DNA of 64,000 nt from Corynebacterium dentalis (GCF_900232865.1 NZ_OCTS01000003.1:124001-188000), one strand, 5' to 3'. Counted from the stretch's first letter, positions 1 through 13,801 are shown. Numbers and translations: made by a program. The notes: generated by a model not told the origin, from the sequence alone.

Positions 1-1017
1 GCTCTGCTCGTCCTGCTTGCTCGCATCACCGGCGAATGCCACCGCACCCGCTGGGATTGACCCACCGAGCAGGCCGTTGTTGTTCGTTTCGCCGCCCTTG
101 GCCTGGTATTCCACGCTGCCGCCGGTCATGTTCATGAATGCGTCCTCCAGGCTGGCCCGGCGCTCACTGAGCTCGTTGAGTTTCAGCCCGTAGGTGAAAG
201 CCACGGCGCCCACCCAGTCGGTGTCCTTGTTGTCGACAACCAGGGTGTCGCGCCCATCTTCGTCCTTGGCCTCGGAGAAACGGACGTTTTCTTCCTTCAA
301 CGCGCCGCGGAGTTCGTCCAGGTGGTCGGAGCGCACGATGGTGTGGGTTTCCGACGCAGACTTGATGAACTCGTGGGTGGATGTATTAGCAATCAGGCGT
401 CCCTGGCCGATGACCACCAGGTGGTCCGCGGTCTGCGCCATCTCGGAGAGCAGGTGGGAGCTGATCAGCACCGTGCGGCCTTCCGCAGCCAAGGTGCGCA
501 CGAAGGAGCGCACCCAGCGGATGCCTTCGGGATCTAGGCCGTTGACAGGCTCGTCGAGGATCAGAACCTCTGGATCGCCCAACAGTGCACCGGCGAGACC
601 AAGCCGCTGTCCCATACCCAAGGAGAACTTGCCTGCCTTCTTACCAGCGACGTCACTGAGGCCCACCAGGCCCAGTACTTCATCGACACGCTTGGAAGGG
701 ATGCCGTTGGTAGCGGCGACCCACTTGAGGTGGCTGGCCGCGCTGCGGTTGGGGTGAACCCACTTGGCGTCCAGCAACGTGCCGACCTTGCGCAGGGGTT
801 GCTTATATTCGGAGTAGTGCTTTCCGTCTATGGTCGCGTGTCCGGCGCTGGGCTTGTCCAGGCCGACCATCATGCGCATGGTGGTGGATTTACCGGCTCC
901 ATTGGGTCCGAGAAATCCCGTGACAATGCCGGATTTCACCTCGAAATCAAGGGAATCGACAACGGTGGTGGAGCCGTAGCGTTTGGTCAATGAGCTGGCT
1001 TCAATCATGCGATCCAT
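1..1017 (-). CDS. ABC transporter ATP-binding protein, ABC-2 type (3' end outside window)
   Basis: ATPase subunit of an exporter, expected to pair with an ABC-2 type permease outside the window. Reading leftward from ATG at 1017, the frame is open for 339 codons with no stop. The N-terminus has the nucleotide-binding core: Walker A GPNGAGKST near residue 36, signature FSLGMGQRLGLAG, Walker B VLILDEPVNGLD and the H-loop in LISSHLLSE. The roughly 100-residue C-terminal extension is typical of DrrA/CcmA-like ATPases. A second ATG at 1008 is possible; neither has a clear Shine-Dalgarno sequence. The gene is divergent from glnX. The substrate cannot be inferred. Confidence 0.9.
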   Translation of the reverse strand, partial: MDRMIEASSLTKRYGSTTVVDSLDFEVKSGIVTGFLGPNGAGKSTTMRMMVGLDKPSAGHATIDGKHYSEYKQPLRKVGTLLDAKWVHPNRSAASHLKWVAATNGIPSKRVDEVLGLVGLSDVAGKKAGKFSLGMGQRLGLAGALLGDPEVLILDEPVNGLDPEGIRWVRSFVRTLAAEGRTVLISSHLLSEMAQTADHLVVIGQGRLIANTSTHEFIKSASETHTIVRSDHLDELRGALKEENVRFSEAKDEDGRDTLVVDNKDTDWVGAVAFTYGLKLNELSERRASLEDAFMNMTGGSVEYQAKGGETNNNGLLGGSIPAGAVAFAGDASKQDEQS

Positions 1018-1061
1018 AGTGCCATAAACGCAGTTGATTGACGTGGGTGGTCATTTTATTG

Positions 1062-1089
1062 TTGAGGAGTCAACTGTGGTCTATATAAT
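1062..1089 (+). promoter_or_regulatory. Leaderless promoter of the glnX-glnH-pknG operon
   Basis: A perfect -10 TATAAT (1084-1089) lies 16 nt after a TTGAGG -35-like hexamer (1062-1067). Only 8 nt separate the -10 from the glnX ATG, so transcription should start at or next to the start codon, giving a leaderless mRNA. No Shine-Dalgarno is present. Confidence 0.6.
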
Positions 1090-1097
1090 CCAAAAGC

Positions 1098-2470
1098 ATG
1101 CCCTCTCTCCCGGCGCTGGACGCAGATCGATGGATGGATCGTGACTCTGCGCAATCCCGCCCATCCCGGTCTTTGTCTGGAATGGCGGTGGCGGCTCGGC
1201 GGGCGCCCAAGCGCTTGTGGCGGGTGGCGGTCACGCCTCCGGGAGTGATGACTCTCGTTTCCTTTGTGTGCGTGTTGGCCATTCTGGCCGCAGGCGGCGC
1301 GATGGTGTATTCCTCCACGGTGCGCCAGAATGAGGTCAATACCCTCATTACTCAGACGGAGCCCCTCGCTGATTCCGCCCAGGAGTTATTCAATAAGTTG
1401 TCCGTGGCTGATTCCATTGCCACCACGGGCTTTTTGAAGCAGGGCAAGGGGAATAACGCCTCGCAGGTGGAATATTCGGAGGCCTTGCGCGATGCCTCCG
1501 AGGCTATTTTGCGCGCCAGCCACGGCATCCAAGAGGTAGATAGCCGCGAGATGGAAATCACGCTGCTCATCCAGCAGGAGCTGCCCAAGTACATCACGCT
1601 GGTGGCTCAGGCCCAGACTAATGACCGCGTGCGCAATCCCATCGGCGCCAGCTATCTCACGGAGGCCTCTGCTCTGATGCAGGGCACGCTGCTTCCCAAT
1701 GCCCAGGAGCTGCATCTGCTGACCTCACGCCGGGTCTCTGACCAGCAGGCGCAGTTGGTCACGCCCCTGTGGTTCCCGCTGTCCGGATTGGCTGCGGCCG
1801 TGATCATTTTGCTAATCGTGCAGGTGTGGCTGGCGGCGGAGACCCATCGCCGTATCAACGTGGGCTTTGTGCTGGCCACCGCGTTGATGATCGTGGCTTT
1901 GCTCTGGGCTTCGGGCAGTTCGGCCCTGACCTGGGCTACGAGCTGGCAAAAAGTAGATGGCACGGTCCGCCCGCTGCAGGAGCTCACCCAGGCGCGCATC
2001 ACCGCCCAGCAGGCCCGCACCGATGAGGCGCTGGGCTTGGTGCAGCGTGACTATGACGAGCGCCGTCAGAACACCTATTCGCAGCGCATTGCTCAGATCG
2101 GTGAGGCGTTGGAGGCCACTCGCGACGATGTGGATTCGCCTGCGCGGATCGATAACGCCCGCGAGGCGCTGCGCCTGTGGGACTCCTCGCACGCCTCGAC
2201 GCTCTATCAAATGCAAAACGGCAATTTCAACGAGGCGTTGCAGATCAGCCTGGGTGCCGAAGGCGATGCCACGTCCTCGGAGACCAACTTCGAGATCCTC
2301 GATTCCGAGCTGCAAGAGCTGATTTCTGAGCAGCGTGACGATCTGCGAGTGGTTCTCAACGACGTGCGCACTTCCGCGGATCGGGTGACCAAGATCGTCA
2401 CGTTCTTGACCGTCATCGCCGCCCTCTGCGTGATCGCCGGTACCCGTCCTCGTCTGCAGGAGTACGTGTG

Positions 2471-2471
<1 letters not shown>
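1098..2471 (+). CDS. glnX: GlnX, membrane protein of the PknG signalling operon
   Basis: Membrane component that, in Corynebacterium glutamicum, links the amino-acid sensor GlnH to the kinase PknG in control of 2-oxoglutarate dehydrogenase through OdhI. The 457-aa product has about four membrane segments: near residues 50-72, 217-238, 250-270 and 428-446. Two extracytoplasmic loops lie between them; the loops are mostly helical and charged. The start at 1098 is supported by the TATAAT box 8 nt upstream. The gene is first in an operon with glnH (1-nt overlap) and pknG. Identification rests on gene order plus topology, since the family is poorly conserved in sequence. Confidence 0.87.
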
Positions 2472-7075
<4,604 letters not shown>

Positions 7076-7084
7076 GGCGGTTCC

Positions 7085-8488
7085 TTAGTTTGTGCTGGCC
7101 TGGATGGCGGTAATGGCGACGGTATTGACGATGTCCGGCACGGTCGCGCCGCGGGACAGATCGTTGACTGGCTTGTTCAGCCCCTGCAGAATTGGCCCCA
7201 CGGCCAGCGCGTCTGCGGTGCGCTGGACGGCCTTGTAGGTGATGTTTCCGGTGTTCAAGTCCGGAAAGACGAACACGGTGGCCTTGCCTGCCACGTCGGA
7301 GCCGGGCATCTTCTTCTGCCCCACGGTTTCCACCACGGCGGCATCGAACTGCAGCGGCCCGTCCACAGCCAAATCTGGGTTGTTGTCCTTGGCGATCTGG
7401 GTGGCCTTAGCCACGGCTTCCACGTCTTCGCCCGCACCAGAGGTTCCGGTGGAGTAGGAAAGCATCGCCACCTTAGGCTCAATCCCGAACTGCTGCGCCG
7501 TTTGGGCCGAGACGGCGGCGATTTCTGCCAGTTGCTCTGGCGTCGGATCTGGATTGACCGCACAGTCACCGAACGCCCACAGCACTCCGTCCATGACCAT
7601 GAGGAAGATCGAGGACACCACGGAGGAACCCGGGGCGGTCTTGATGATCTGGAACGAGGGCTTGATGGTGTGCCCGGTGGTGTGCGCCGCGCCAGAGACC
7701 ATGCCGTCCGCCAGGCCCTGGTGGACCATCATCGTGGCGTAGTAGCTTATGTCCTTCATGGTCTCGCGGGCCTCGTCGACGGTGGTTCCCTTGTGTTTGC
7801 GCAGTTCAGCAAAGTCTTCTGCGAACTGTTCCAGGCGGTCACCCGCCGTTGGATCCTCGACGCCAGCGCCAGAAATATCCAGCCCCAATTCTTCAGCCCG
7901 CGCCTTGATGGCTTCTGGGTCTCCGAGGATGGTCAGCTTGCATACTTCGTCTTCCAGCAGGAGGTGGGCGGCCTCGAGGATGCGGTCATCGTCGCCTTCG
8001 GGCAGCACGATGTGCGCCTGCTGGGCGCGGGCCTTGTCGATGAGGTTGCGCTCGAATAGCTCTGGCCCGATCTTCTGCTCTCGACGCTCCAGCTGAGCCG
8101 CCTGGTCGAAGGTCATTTCGAATTCGCCACCGGCCGGTTCCAGCAGGATGTACCCGGCGACGGAGTAACCCATGCGCTCGAGGCGATCGTTGAGGATGAG
8201 GATGTGCTCCAGATCGTCTTCGTTATTTCCCACCAGGATGAGGTTGGCACCGGTCGCGTCCGCGAGCCTGGCGTCGTTCACGGGAGCACCGGAGGAAACC
8301 AGGAGGGGGACCTCAGCCTTTAGGGCAGCATCGAGGGAATCGGAGAAATCAACGGTGACCGGGTCGACGGTGGAAAAGAGATCGTGCGAGGAATCGCCGG
8401 TAGCCTCTAAGATGGCGTCGCGCCGGATGGCGGCGCTGGCGACGGGGGTTAAGACTGCTCGGATGGCTGGAGCGGTGGCGTTGGTCAC
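7085..8488 (-). CDS. pta: Phosphate acetyltransferase
   Basis: Converts acetyl-CoA and phosphate to acetyl phosphate and CoA. The 467-aa protein has an N-terminal P-loop-like/DRTGG-type region (about 1-140) and the C-terminal PTA domain. The latter shows HIVLPEGDDDRILEAAH, DGMVSGAAHTTGHTIKP, AMLSYSTGTSG, DGPLQFDAAV and VFPDLNTGNITYKAVQR. The start is GTG at 8488, preceded by GAAAGGGA about 9 nt upstream. First gene of pta-ackA. A GlxR-like palindrome lies about 85 nt upstream. Confidence 0.97.
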   Translation of the reverse strand: MTNATAPAIRAVLTPVASAAIRRDAILEATGDSSHDLFSTVDPVTVDFSDSLDAALKAEVPLLVSSGAPVNDARLADATGANLILVGNNEDDLEHILILNDRLERMGYSVAGYILLEPAGGEFEMTFDQAAQLERREQKIGPELFERNLIDKARAQQAHIVLPEGDDDRILEAAHLLLEDEVCKLTILGDPEAIKARAEELGLDISGAGVEDPTAGDRLEQFAEDFAELRKHKGTTVDEARETMKDISYYATMMVHQGLADGMVSGAAHTTGHTIKPSFQIIKTAPGSSVVSSIFLMVMDGVLWAFGDCAVNPDPTPEQLAEIAAVSAQTAQQFGIEPKVAMLSYSTGTSGAGEDVEAVAKATQIAKDNNPDLAVDGPLQFDAAVVETVGQKKMPGSDVAGKATVFVFPDLNTGNITYKAVQRTADALAVGPILQGLNKPVNDLSRGATVPDIVNTVAITAIQASTN

Positions 8489-8573
8489 GGGTGATTGTCC
8501 CTTTCGGCTCGTGGCACTTGTCGCTGTCCATTGTGCCTGAGGTGAAAGGTTTGGAGAGCAAAGAAAACGGAGG

Positions 8574-8589
8574 CGTGAAGTGGCTCACA
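8574..8589. promoter_or_regulatory. GlxR (CRP-type) binding site upstream of pta
   Basis: CGTGA-AGTGGC-TCACA matches the corynebacterial GlxR/CRP consensus TGTGA-N6-TCACA at nine of ten arm positions. It sits 85 bp upstream of the pta GTG codon and 44 bp beyond the end of cysZ, so pta-ackA is its only sensible target. GlxR is the cAMP-responsive global regulator of carbon metabolism in Corynebacterium; its role here is inferred from the motif alone. Confidence 0.6.
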
Positions 8590-8632
8590 CCCCCGTGGGT
8601 TTTGGAAAAATATCACTCTATAGGCGAGAAGC

Positions 8633-9616
8633 TCAGCCCGCAGAGTGGCGGGAATACGCAGGTACCGTGACCTTTTCCTCTTCATTTTGCGCCTGCTCGG
8701 CCTTCTGCTCTTCGCTATCCCCTGCAGGCTTGGCGAGCATCCGGGAACGACGGGAGTACACCAGCGCCACGATGCCCACCGCGGCAATAATGGCTATAGC
8801 GATAGCAACATCGTTGGACGCGCTGAGCAGTCGAGGGATGTTGATCAGCATCAGCAAGCCGCCCACGAAACCACCCAGCACCTGTGGCTTGATCTTGGTC
8901 ACCAGCCACGCGGCGATCGGAGCGGCGATCACGCCACCGATCAGTAAGCCCACCACGGGGCGCCACACTTCCTGCAGCTCTCCCGCTAAGCCGAAGATGA
9001 AGCCCGCCGAAGCTGCAGAGGAAACCAGGAACTCAGAGGCGCTGACCGTACCGATGATCTTTCGCGGTTCAGCCTTGCCCAAACCCATCAGCGTGGAGGT
9101 GGTCACAGGACCCCACCCTCCGCCACCGGAAGCATCCAGGAAGCCACCGCCGATTCCGAGCCCCGCGAGACTCAACCGGGACTTCGCAGACGGCGGGCCG
9201 GCAGGACCGTGACCTTGCTTCGCGTTTTCCGCAGCCTGCGTGCGATTCCACGGCAACAGGAAGGAACGCAGCATCACATAAAAGCCCAGCAGCGCGAGGA
9301 TCGCCGTGATCACCGGCTGCGCGGACTCCGTGGACAGGTTCGAAAGCACCGTGGCACCAGCAAACGCGCCCACGGCACCGGGCACGCCCAGGCAGAAGAC
9401 CGTTGGCCAGTGCACGTTCTTCAGCTTCCAGTGGGATACACCCGAAGCCAGCGTGGTGCCCATCTCCGCGAAGTGCACGGCCGCAGAGGCATGCGCGGGG
9501 GTGAGGCCAGAAAACAGCAGGACAGTAGTGGCAGTAACACCAAAGGCCATGCCGAGCGCGCCGTCCACCAACTGGGCCAACAGGCCTGCGACAGCAAAGA
9601 GAAAGAGTTTATTCAT
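8633..9616 (-). CDS. cysZ: CysZ, TauE/SafE-family sulfate/sulfite permease
   Basis: Multi-pass inner-membrane protein of the TauE/SafE (DUF81) family, 327 aa. It shows the two-fold repeated four-helix pattern with GGxxDxxxGGGWGP-like loops (LGIGGGFLDASGGGGWGP, residues about 150-168) and an N-terminal half carrying VDGALGMAFG. The C-terminal tail is charged and cytoplasmic. In C. glutamicum the last gene of the cys cluster, named cysZ, encodes such a protein and is proposed to import sulfate. It overlaps cysY by 4 nt (ATGA), so it belongs to the same transcript. Transport direction cannot be read from sequence. Confidence 0.9.
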   Translation of the reverse strand: MNKLFLFAVAGLLAQLVDGALGMAFGVTATTVLLFSGLTPAHASAAVHFAEMGTTLASGVSHWKLKNVHWPTVFCLGVPGAVGAFAGATVLSNLSTESAQPVITAILALLGFYVMLRSFLLPWNRTQAAENAKQGHGPAGPPSAKSRLSLAGLGIGGGFLDASGGGGWGPVTTSTLMGLGKAEPRKIIGTVSASEFLVSSAASAGFIFGLAGELQEVWRPVVGLLIGGVIAAPIAAWLVTKIKPQVLGGFVGGLLMLINIPRLLSASNDVAIAIAIIAAVGIVALVYSRRSRMLAKPAGDSEEQKAEQAQNEEEKVTVPAYSRHSAG

Positions 9617-10308
9617 CGGGATTCGAGTCCTTTTACCTGGTGGAGCCTGTGCTCAATTACTCCGGCCAATTCCGTACCCAGCGGGGTACCGAAGCTGGCA
9701 TTCGGGATGCGGCTTTCCACGGCCATATCCCAGAGCGTTCCGGGGGCAGCGAACAGTGGAACCACGTGAGTGGGCCCATGTTCTGCGCAATGTGCGCTTA
9801 AAGCGGCGACTCCTCCGCCACGACCAGTGGCAAATAGAGCCGCGCACGGCATTCGCAGCCTCTGCCCCACGCTGTGCGCAAGATCCGCCACAGCCTGGTT
9901 GGCTTCGCTATTGCTAGAGCCAACGGCGTAGATCACGATGTTGGTGAATCGCTGATACGCCAGTGCCTGCTGAACTCGGATTACGAGTAGCTCGGCAATG
10001 TCTTCTCCCGTGCCCAAGGAATCCGTGACAGTGATGTTCACGCCCAGGGCTCGTTCCGTTTCCGCCACCGTCTCCGGCACATCATGGCGAGCATGAAAAG
10101 CATCGGTGAACAGCAATGGAAGGACACTAATGTCCTTATGCCCCTGCGCGGCCAGCAGCCGCGCCTGGTTTTCCAAGGTGCGGGGAGAAAAGTCCAGAAA
10201 CGCCGCCTCTGCGCCCACCGCTTCAGCCACCTGATGGATGGCCTGATCAGCTAACGGATGACGAGATCCGTGAGCCAACACGATGACGGGAGCAGAGGAA
10301 GCAGACAT
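9613..10308 (-). CDS. cysY: CysY, CbiX-type sirohydrochlorin ferrochelatase
   Basis: Predicted to insert iron into sirohydrochlorin, making sirohaem for the sulfite reductase CysI. The 231-aa protein carries the CbiX/SirB hallmarks: N-terminal VLAHGSR with the catalytic His, and LPLLFTDAFHARHDVP with a further metal-handling His pair. It sits between cysN (5-nt gap) and cysZ (4-nt overlap), matching C. glutamicum cysY. A cobaltochelatase role is possible in this fold, but the sulfur context favours iron. Confidence 0.9.
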   Translation of the reverse strand: MSASSAPVIVLAHGSRHPLADQAIHQVAEAVGAEAAFLDFSPRTLENQARLLAAQGHKDISVLPLLFTDAFHARHDVPETVAETERALGVNITVTDSLGTGEDIAELLVIRVQQALAYQRFTNIVIYAVGSSNSEANQAVADLAHSVGQRLRMPCAALFATGRGGGVAALSAHCAEHGPTHVVPLFAAPGTLWDMAVESRIPNASFGTPLGTELAGVIEHRLHQVKGLESR

Positions 10309-10313
10309 AGGAA

Positions 10314-11552
10314 TTAGTCGATCAATCCGGCGGTCACTGTATCGCCGGTGCCCGGCTGGATCAGCAGGAAGCTACCCACCCGGCCGCCGCGGCGGTACTG
10401 CTCAAACGGCAACGGCTCAGCGACCGTCACGCGCACGCGCGCGATGTCATTGAGAACCAATTCCTCCGAGCCACCCTGAGGCGCATCGATGCGCTCAATA
10501 ACCTCGTCCACGCGAGCGCGCACGGTGGCAGAGCCATAACGCAGCAGCACGTTGGAGCGCAGGCGAACCGGGATCTCCGAGAGGTGGAAGACCGTGGCGG
10601 TGAGCTGATTAGTTGGCTCGGGGAGGTCCGAGCCGGCGATGATGTCACCGCGGGACAGGTCGATGTCCCGATCCAGGCGGATCACCACAGACTGCCCACG
10701 GACAGCGCGCTGCAGCTCGCCTTCCGGCGAGTCGATGCCCGCCACGACTGCCTCGCGGCCGCCCGCGTTGACGGTATCGCCCACTTCCACCGCACCGGCG
10801 GTCAAACGTCCGGCATAGCCGCGGTAATCGGAGGAGTGCTCGCGAATCACGATCTGAATCGGCAAGCGCAACTCGCGGTTGACGCTGTCATTTTCCGCAC
10901 CTGGGGTGGCCTTTTCCAGGATCTCCAGCACGGAAGGACCATCGTACCACGGGGTCTTGGCGGAGCGTTCCACCACGTTGTCACCCAGCAGGGCGGAGGT
11001 AGGAACGATGTCCACGTGGTTCAGACCGAGCTCGTCAGTCAGGGTGCGGATGTCATCTGCAACCTGGTTGTAGATCTCCTCGGAGTAGTCCACAGCGTCA
11101 ATCTTGTTGACGGCCACCACCACGTGAGACAGCTTCATCATGGATGCCACACGCAGGTGGCGGCGGGTCTGCTCAATCACGCCGTTGCGTGCGTCGATAA
11201 GAACAATGACCAACTCGGACGTGGACAAGCCAGTGACCGTGTTGCGGGTGTACTGCACGTGGCCTGGGGTATCGGCCAGGATGAAGCTGCGCTTGTCCGT
11301 GGCGAAGTAGCGGTAAGCCACGTCGATGGTGATGCCCTGCTCGCGCTCGGCACGCAGGCCATCGACCAGCAAGGACAGGTCAGGATTCTCAAGACCCTTG
11401 GCGGTAGAGACGCGCTCCACGGACTCGTACTGGTCCGAAAGGATGGACTTCGTGTCGTAGAGCAAGCGTCCGACGAAGGTGGACTTGCCGTCATCCACGG
11501 AACCGGCCGTGCACAGGCGCAGCGTGGGCAAATTGGTGACTGCGGTGGTCAT
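10314..11552 (-). CDS. cysN: Sulfate adenylyltransferase subunit 1 (GTPase)
   Basis: GTP-hydrolysing subunit that drives CysD-catalysed formation of adenosine 5'-phosphosulfate (APS). The 412-aa protein has the EF-Tu-like G domain: G1 AGSVDDGKST (residues 16-25), GITIDVAYRYF, G3 DTPGH, G4 NKID, then two beta-barrel domains. No APS kinase (CysC) domain is fused at the C-terminus. This fits a pathway in which CysH reduces APS directly. The ATG overlaps the cysD stop as TGATG. Confidence 0.97.
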   Translation of the reverse strand: MTTAVTNLPTLRLCTAGSVDDGKSTFVGRLLYDTKSILSDQYESVERVSTAKGLENPDLSLLVDGLRAEREQGITIDVAYRYFATDKRSFILADTPGHVQYTRNTVTGLSTSELVIVLIDARNGVIEQTRRHLRVASMMKLSHVVVAVNKIDAVDYSEEIYNQVADDIRTLTDELGLNHVDIVPTSALLGDNVVERSAKTPWYDGPSVLEILEKATPGAENDSVNRELRLPIQIVIREHSSDYRGYAGRLTAGAVEVGDTVNAGGREAVVAGIDSPEGELQRAVRGQSVVIRLDRDIDLSRGDIIAGSDLPEPTNQLTATVFHLSEIPVRLRSNVLLRYGSATVRARVDEVIERIDAPQGGSEELVLNDIARVRVTVAEPLPFEQYRRGGRVGSFLLIQPGTGDTVTAGLID

Positions 11553-12478
11553 CAGAAGTAACCTTCCTTCTTGCGGTCTTCCATGGAAGATTCTGAGAGC
11601 TTGTCATCAGCTCGGGTGGCACCACGCTCGGTGGTGGTGGACTGGCGGATCTCGTCGATGACGTCCTCGATGCTGGTGGCATCGGAGAGCACGGCACCGG
11701 TACAGCTCATGTCGCCGACGGTTCGGTAGCGCACGGTCTTGGTGACGATCTCCTCGCCCTCCTTCGGGCCGCCCCACTCACCCGCGGTCAACCACATGCC
11801 GCCGCGCTCGAACACGTCGCGCTGGTGGGCGTAGTAGATTTGCGGAACTTCCACCTCGCGGTCGCGGATGTAATCCCAGATGTCTGCCTCGGTCCAGTTG
11901 GAGATCGGGAACACACGGATGTTCTCTCCCGCCTGGTGGCGGCCGTTGTACAGGCCCCACAGCTCAGGGCGCTGACGGCGAGGGTTCCATCCGCCGAAGG
12001 AATCGCGCACGGAGAAAACGCGCTCCTTGGCGCGAGCCTTCTCCTCGTCACGGCGTGCACCGCCCAGGACTGCGTCGTAGTTCTGCTCCTGGATGGTCTC
12101 CACCAGGGGAACGGTCTGCAGCGGGTTGCGGGTGCCGTCTGGGCGTTCCTGCAGGACGCCGGAATCGATCCAATCCTGCACGTGCGCCACGCGCAGGGTG
12201 ATGCGTGGATCCTCGGCGATCCTGTCGCGGAATTCGATAACTTCCGGGAAGTTGTGCCCGGTGTCTACGTGCAGCAGTTCGAATGGCACGGCGGCCGGAG
12301 CGAATGCTCGCTTGGCTAGTTCCAGCACCACAACGGAGTCCTTGCCGCCGGAGAAGAGCAACGCTGGACGGTCGAACTGCCCGGCTACTTCGCGCAGGAT
12401 CTCGATGGATTCCGCTTCCAGTGCCGCCAGGTGCGGTGAAAGTACGCTGGTGGAGGGGTTTTGTGTCTGAGTCGTCAT
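11552..12478 (-). CDS. cysD: Sulfate adenylyltransferase subunit 2
   Basis: Catalytic ATP sulfurylase subunit: sulfate + ATP gives APS + pyrophosphate. 308 aa with the PP-loop motif LLFSGGKDSVVVLELAKR (SGGKDS at 43-48), the HVDTGHNFPEVIEFRD stretch and a C-terminal RTVGDMSCTGAV element. The start is ATG 12478, which overlaps the cysH stop (TAATG); an in-frame extension to 12574 would lie inside cysH and has no family support. Adjacent CysN completes the heterodimer. Confidence 0.97.
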   Translation of the reverse strand: MTTQTQNPSTSVLSPHLAALEAESIEILREVAGQFDRPALLFSGGKDSVVVLELAKRAFAPAAVPFELLHVDTGHNFPEVIEFRDRIAEDPRITLRVAHVQDWIDSGVLQERPDGTRNPLQTVPLVETIQEQNYDAVLGGARRDEEKARAKERVFSVRDSFGGWNPRRQRPELWGLYNGRHQAGENIRVFPISNWTEADIWDYIRDREVEVPQIYYAHQRDVFERGGMWLTAGEWGGPKEGEEIVTKTVRYRTVGDMSCTGAVLSDATSIEDVIDEIRQSTTTERGATRADDKLSESSMEDRKKEGYF

Positions 12479-13320
12479 TAGGTGTGGAGCCCGCATTCTA
12501 CTTTGTTGGTTCCGGCCCAACGGCCGGAGCGTGGATCTTCGCCTTCGGCCACTGGCAGGGTGCAGGTAGCGCATCCGATGGATGGGTATCCCTGCTTGGT
12601 CAGTGGGTTGATGATGAGGTCATGATCAGTGATGTACTGCTCTACCTCTTCGTCCGTCCAGGTCACTATGGGGTTGATCTTGAGGCGCCCGGTGCGGTCA
12701 ACCTCGAGCACTGGAGTGGTTGCTCGCGTGGGGGCATCGACACGGCGCACGCCGCTGATCCATGCCTCGAAGGGATTGAGCATCCGCGCCAATGGCTCGA
12801 CCTTGCGCATACGGCAGCACGCGGTGGGGTTGCTGGCATACAGGCGCGGCCCATAGGTCTCGTCTTGTTCTTCGCGGCTGAGAACTGGCTCGACGGTCTT
12901 CAATGGCAGCTGGTAGCGCTGTTCCACGTTGTCGCGGGTCTCGATGGTCTCCTTGAAGTGGTAGCCAGTGTCTAGGAAGACCAGTTCGCCGCTGTGCAGA
13001 CGTCCCTCGGCGAGTTCCGCGAGGACCGTGTCCTGCATGCTCATGGTCACGGCAATGGGGCCTTCGAGGTGCTCCTCTGCCCATTCCATGATCTCTTCGG
13101 CGGTAGCGGTTTCCAGCTGCTGGCCCCACTTGGCAACGAGTTCGACGTGCGCTTGGCGCTGTTCGTCACTCAAGGGGGTGGTCGAGGTGTCGCCACCTTT
13201 GGGGCTGGTCTCTGGGTCCCGGTAGTCAGCCTGTTGATCGTTGTTGCCAACGCCATTCAGCCCGAGGAAGCCACCTGCACCTCCTTGGCCACTCATGCCC
13301 GAGATGTTTGGCACACTCAT
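12478..13320 (-). CDS. cysH: Adenylylsulfate (APS) reductase, assimilatory
   Basis: Reduces APS to sulfite with thioredoxin. The 280-aa sequence carries the four-cysteine signature of the [4Fe-4S] APS-reductase branch: Cys168-Cys169 in ACCRMRKVEPL and Cys250/Cys253 in GCATC. The catalytic Cys276 is in the C-terminal ECGLHT. The first 50 residues are glycine-rich and probably disordered. The start at 13320 has AGAGGAAC about 7 nt upstream. Two McbR-like operators at 13372 and 13406 imply its own promoter, so cysHDNYZ can be transcribed separately from cysIX. Confidence 0.96.
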   Translation of the reverse strand: MSVPNISGMSGQGGAGGFLGLNGVGNNDQQADYRDPETSPKGGDTSTTPLSDEQRQAHVELVAKWGQQLETATAEEIMEWAEEHLEGPIAVTMSMQDTVLAELAEGRLHSGELVFLDTGYHFKETIETRDNVEQRYQLPLKTVEPVLSREEQDETYGPRLYASNPTACCRMRKVEPLARMLNPFEAWISGVRRVDAPTRATTPVLEVDRTGRLKINPIVTWTDEEVEQYITDHDLIINPLTKQGYPSIGCATCTLPVAEGEDPRSGRWAGTNKVECGLHT

Positions 13321-13371
13321 GCGTTCCTCTTCTCATTGCTTGTCGTTCATGACGCTCGTCAACGCCCTATC

Positions 13372-13387
13372 CAGACCAGTCTGTCTG
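13372..13387. promoter_or_regulatory. McbR-like operator upstream of cysH (site 1)
   Basis: CAGAC-CAGTCT-GTCTG is a perfect inverted repeat differing from the McbR consensus TAGAC-N6-GTCTA only at the outer base pair. It lies 52 bp upstream of cysH. McbR is the TetR-type repressor of methionine and cysteine genes in Corynebacterium. Confidence 0.65.
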
Positions 13388-13405
13388 TTTGTTCCTGGAC
13401 AAGAA

Positions 13406-13421
13406 TAGACCAATCTGTCCA
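13406..13421. promoter_or_regulatory. McbR-like operator upstream of cysH (site 2)
   Basis: TAGAC-CAATCT-GTCCA matches the McbR consensus at 9 of 10 arm positions. It starts 34 bp from site 1. The paired sites imply an internal regulated promoter in the cysX-cysH gap (13321-13585), which holds no gene that I can support. Confidence 0.65.
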
Positions 13422-13585
13422 TTCCTTCAACAGCGAGCCTTAAATTTGACGAATTGCTGGTCAGGTATATCGTCAGTCCCAAAACCGCAAGCGGAAAGAA
13501 GTCTGTTCTACGCCGGGCCCGCCACGGCGTGCGTAGCGATTAGCCTGGGGATCACGCTCGCCGAATCCCGGCTGGCCCGTAAGGA

Positions 13586-13801
13586 CTAGCCCTGGTTGAG
13601 CAAACCGTGGAATTTCACCGAGAACACGCGCATGCACTCGCGGCACTGCCACGCGTTGTCGGTTTCCGTGTCCGGGAACAAGTTCTCCCCCATGCAGTAC
13701 GGGCAGAAGTTCACCGTGGCTCGGCGGGCGTTGGGGTGCCCCGTCCTGCCGCCGATCTGTTCGTTGACCGACGGCAGCGAGTCCTCGTCCGGCACGCTCA
13801 T
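13586..13801 (-). CDS. cysX: CysX, small ferredoxin-like two-CxxC protein
   Basis: A 71-aa protein with two CxxC pairs, Cys33/Cys36 in FCPYC and Cys53/Cys56 in QCRECM. This matches the small CysX protein of corynebacterial cys clusters, proposed to relay electrons from Fpr2 to CysI or to bind a metal. The spacing resembles a zinc ribbon or rubredoxin-like knuckle as much as a ferredoxin, so the cofactor is uncertain. I chose the ATG at 13801 because it overlaps the cysI stop (ATGA); an upstream in-frame start at 13834 lies within cysI. Confidence 0.9.
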   Translation of the reverse strand: MSVPDEDSLPSVNEQIGGRTGHPNARRATVNFCPYCMGENLFPDTETDNAWQCRECMRVFSVKFHGLLNQG

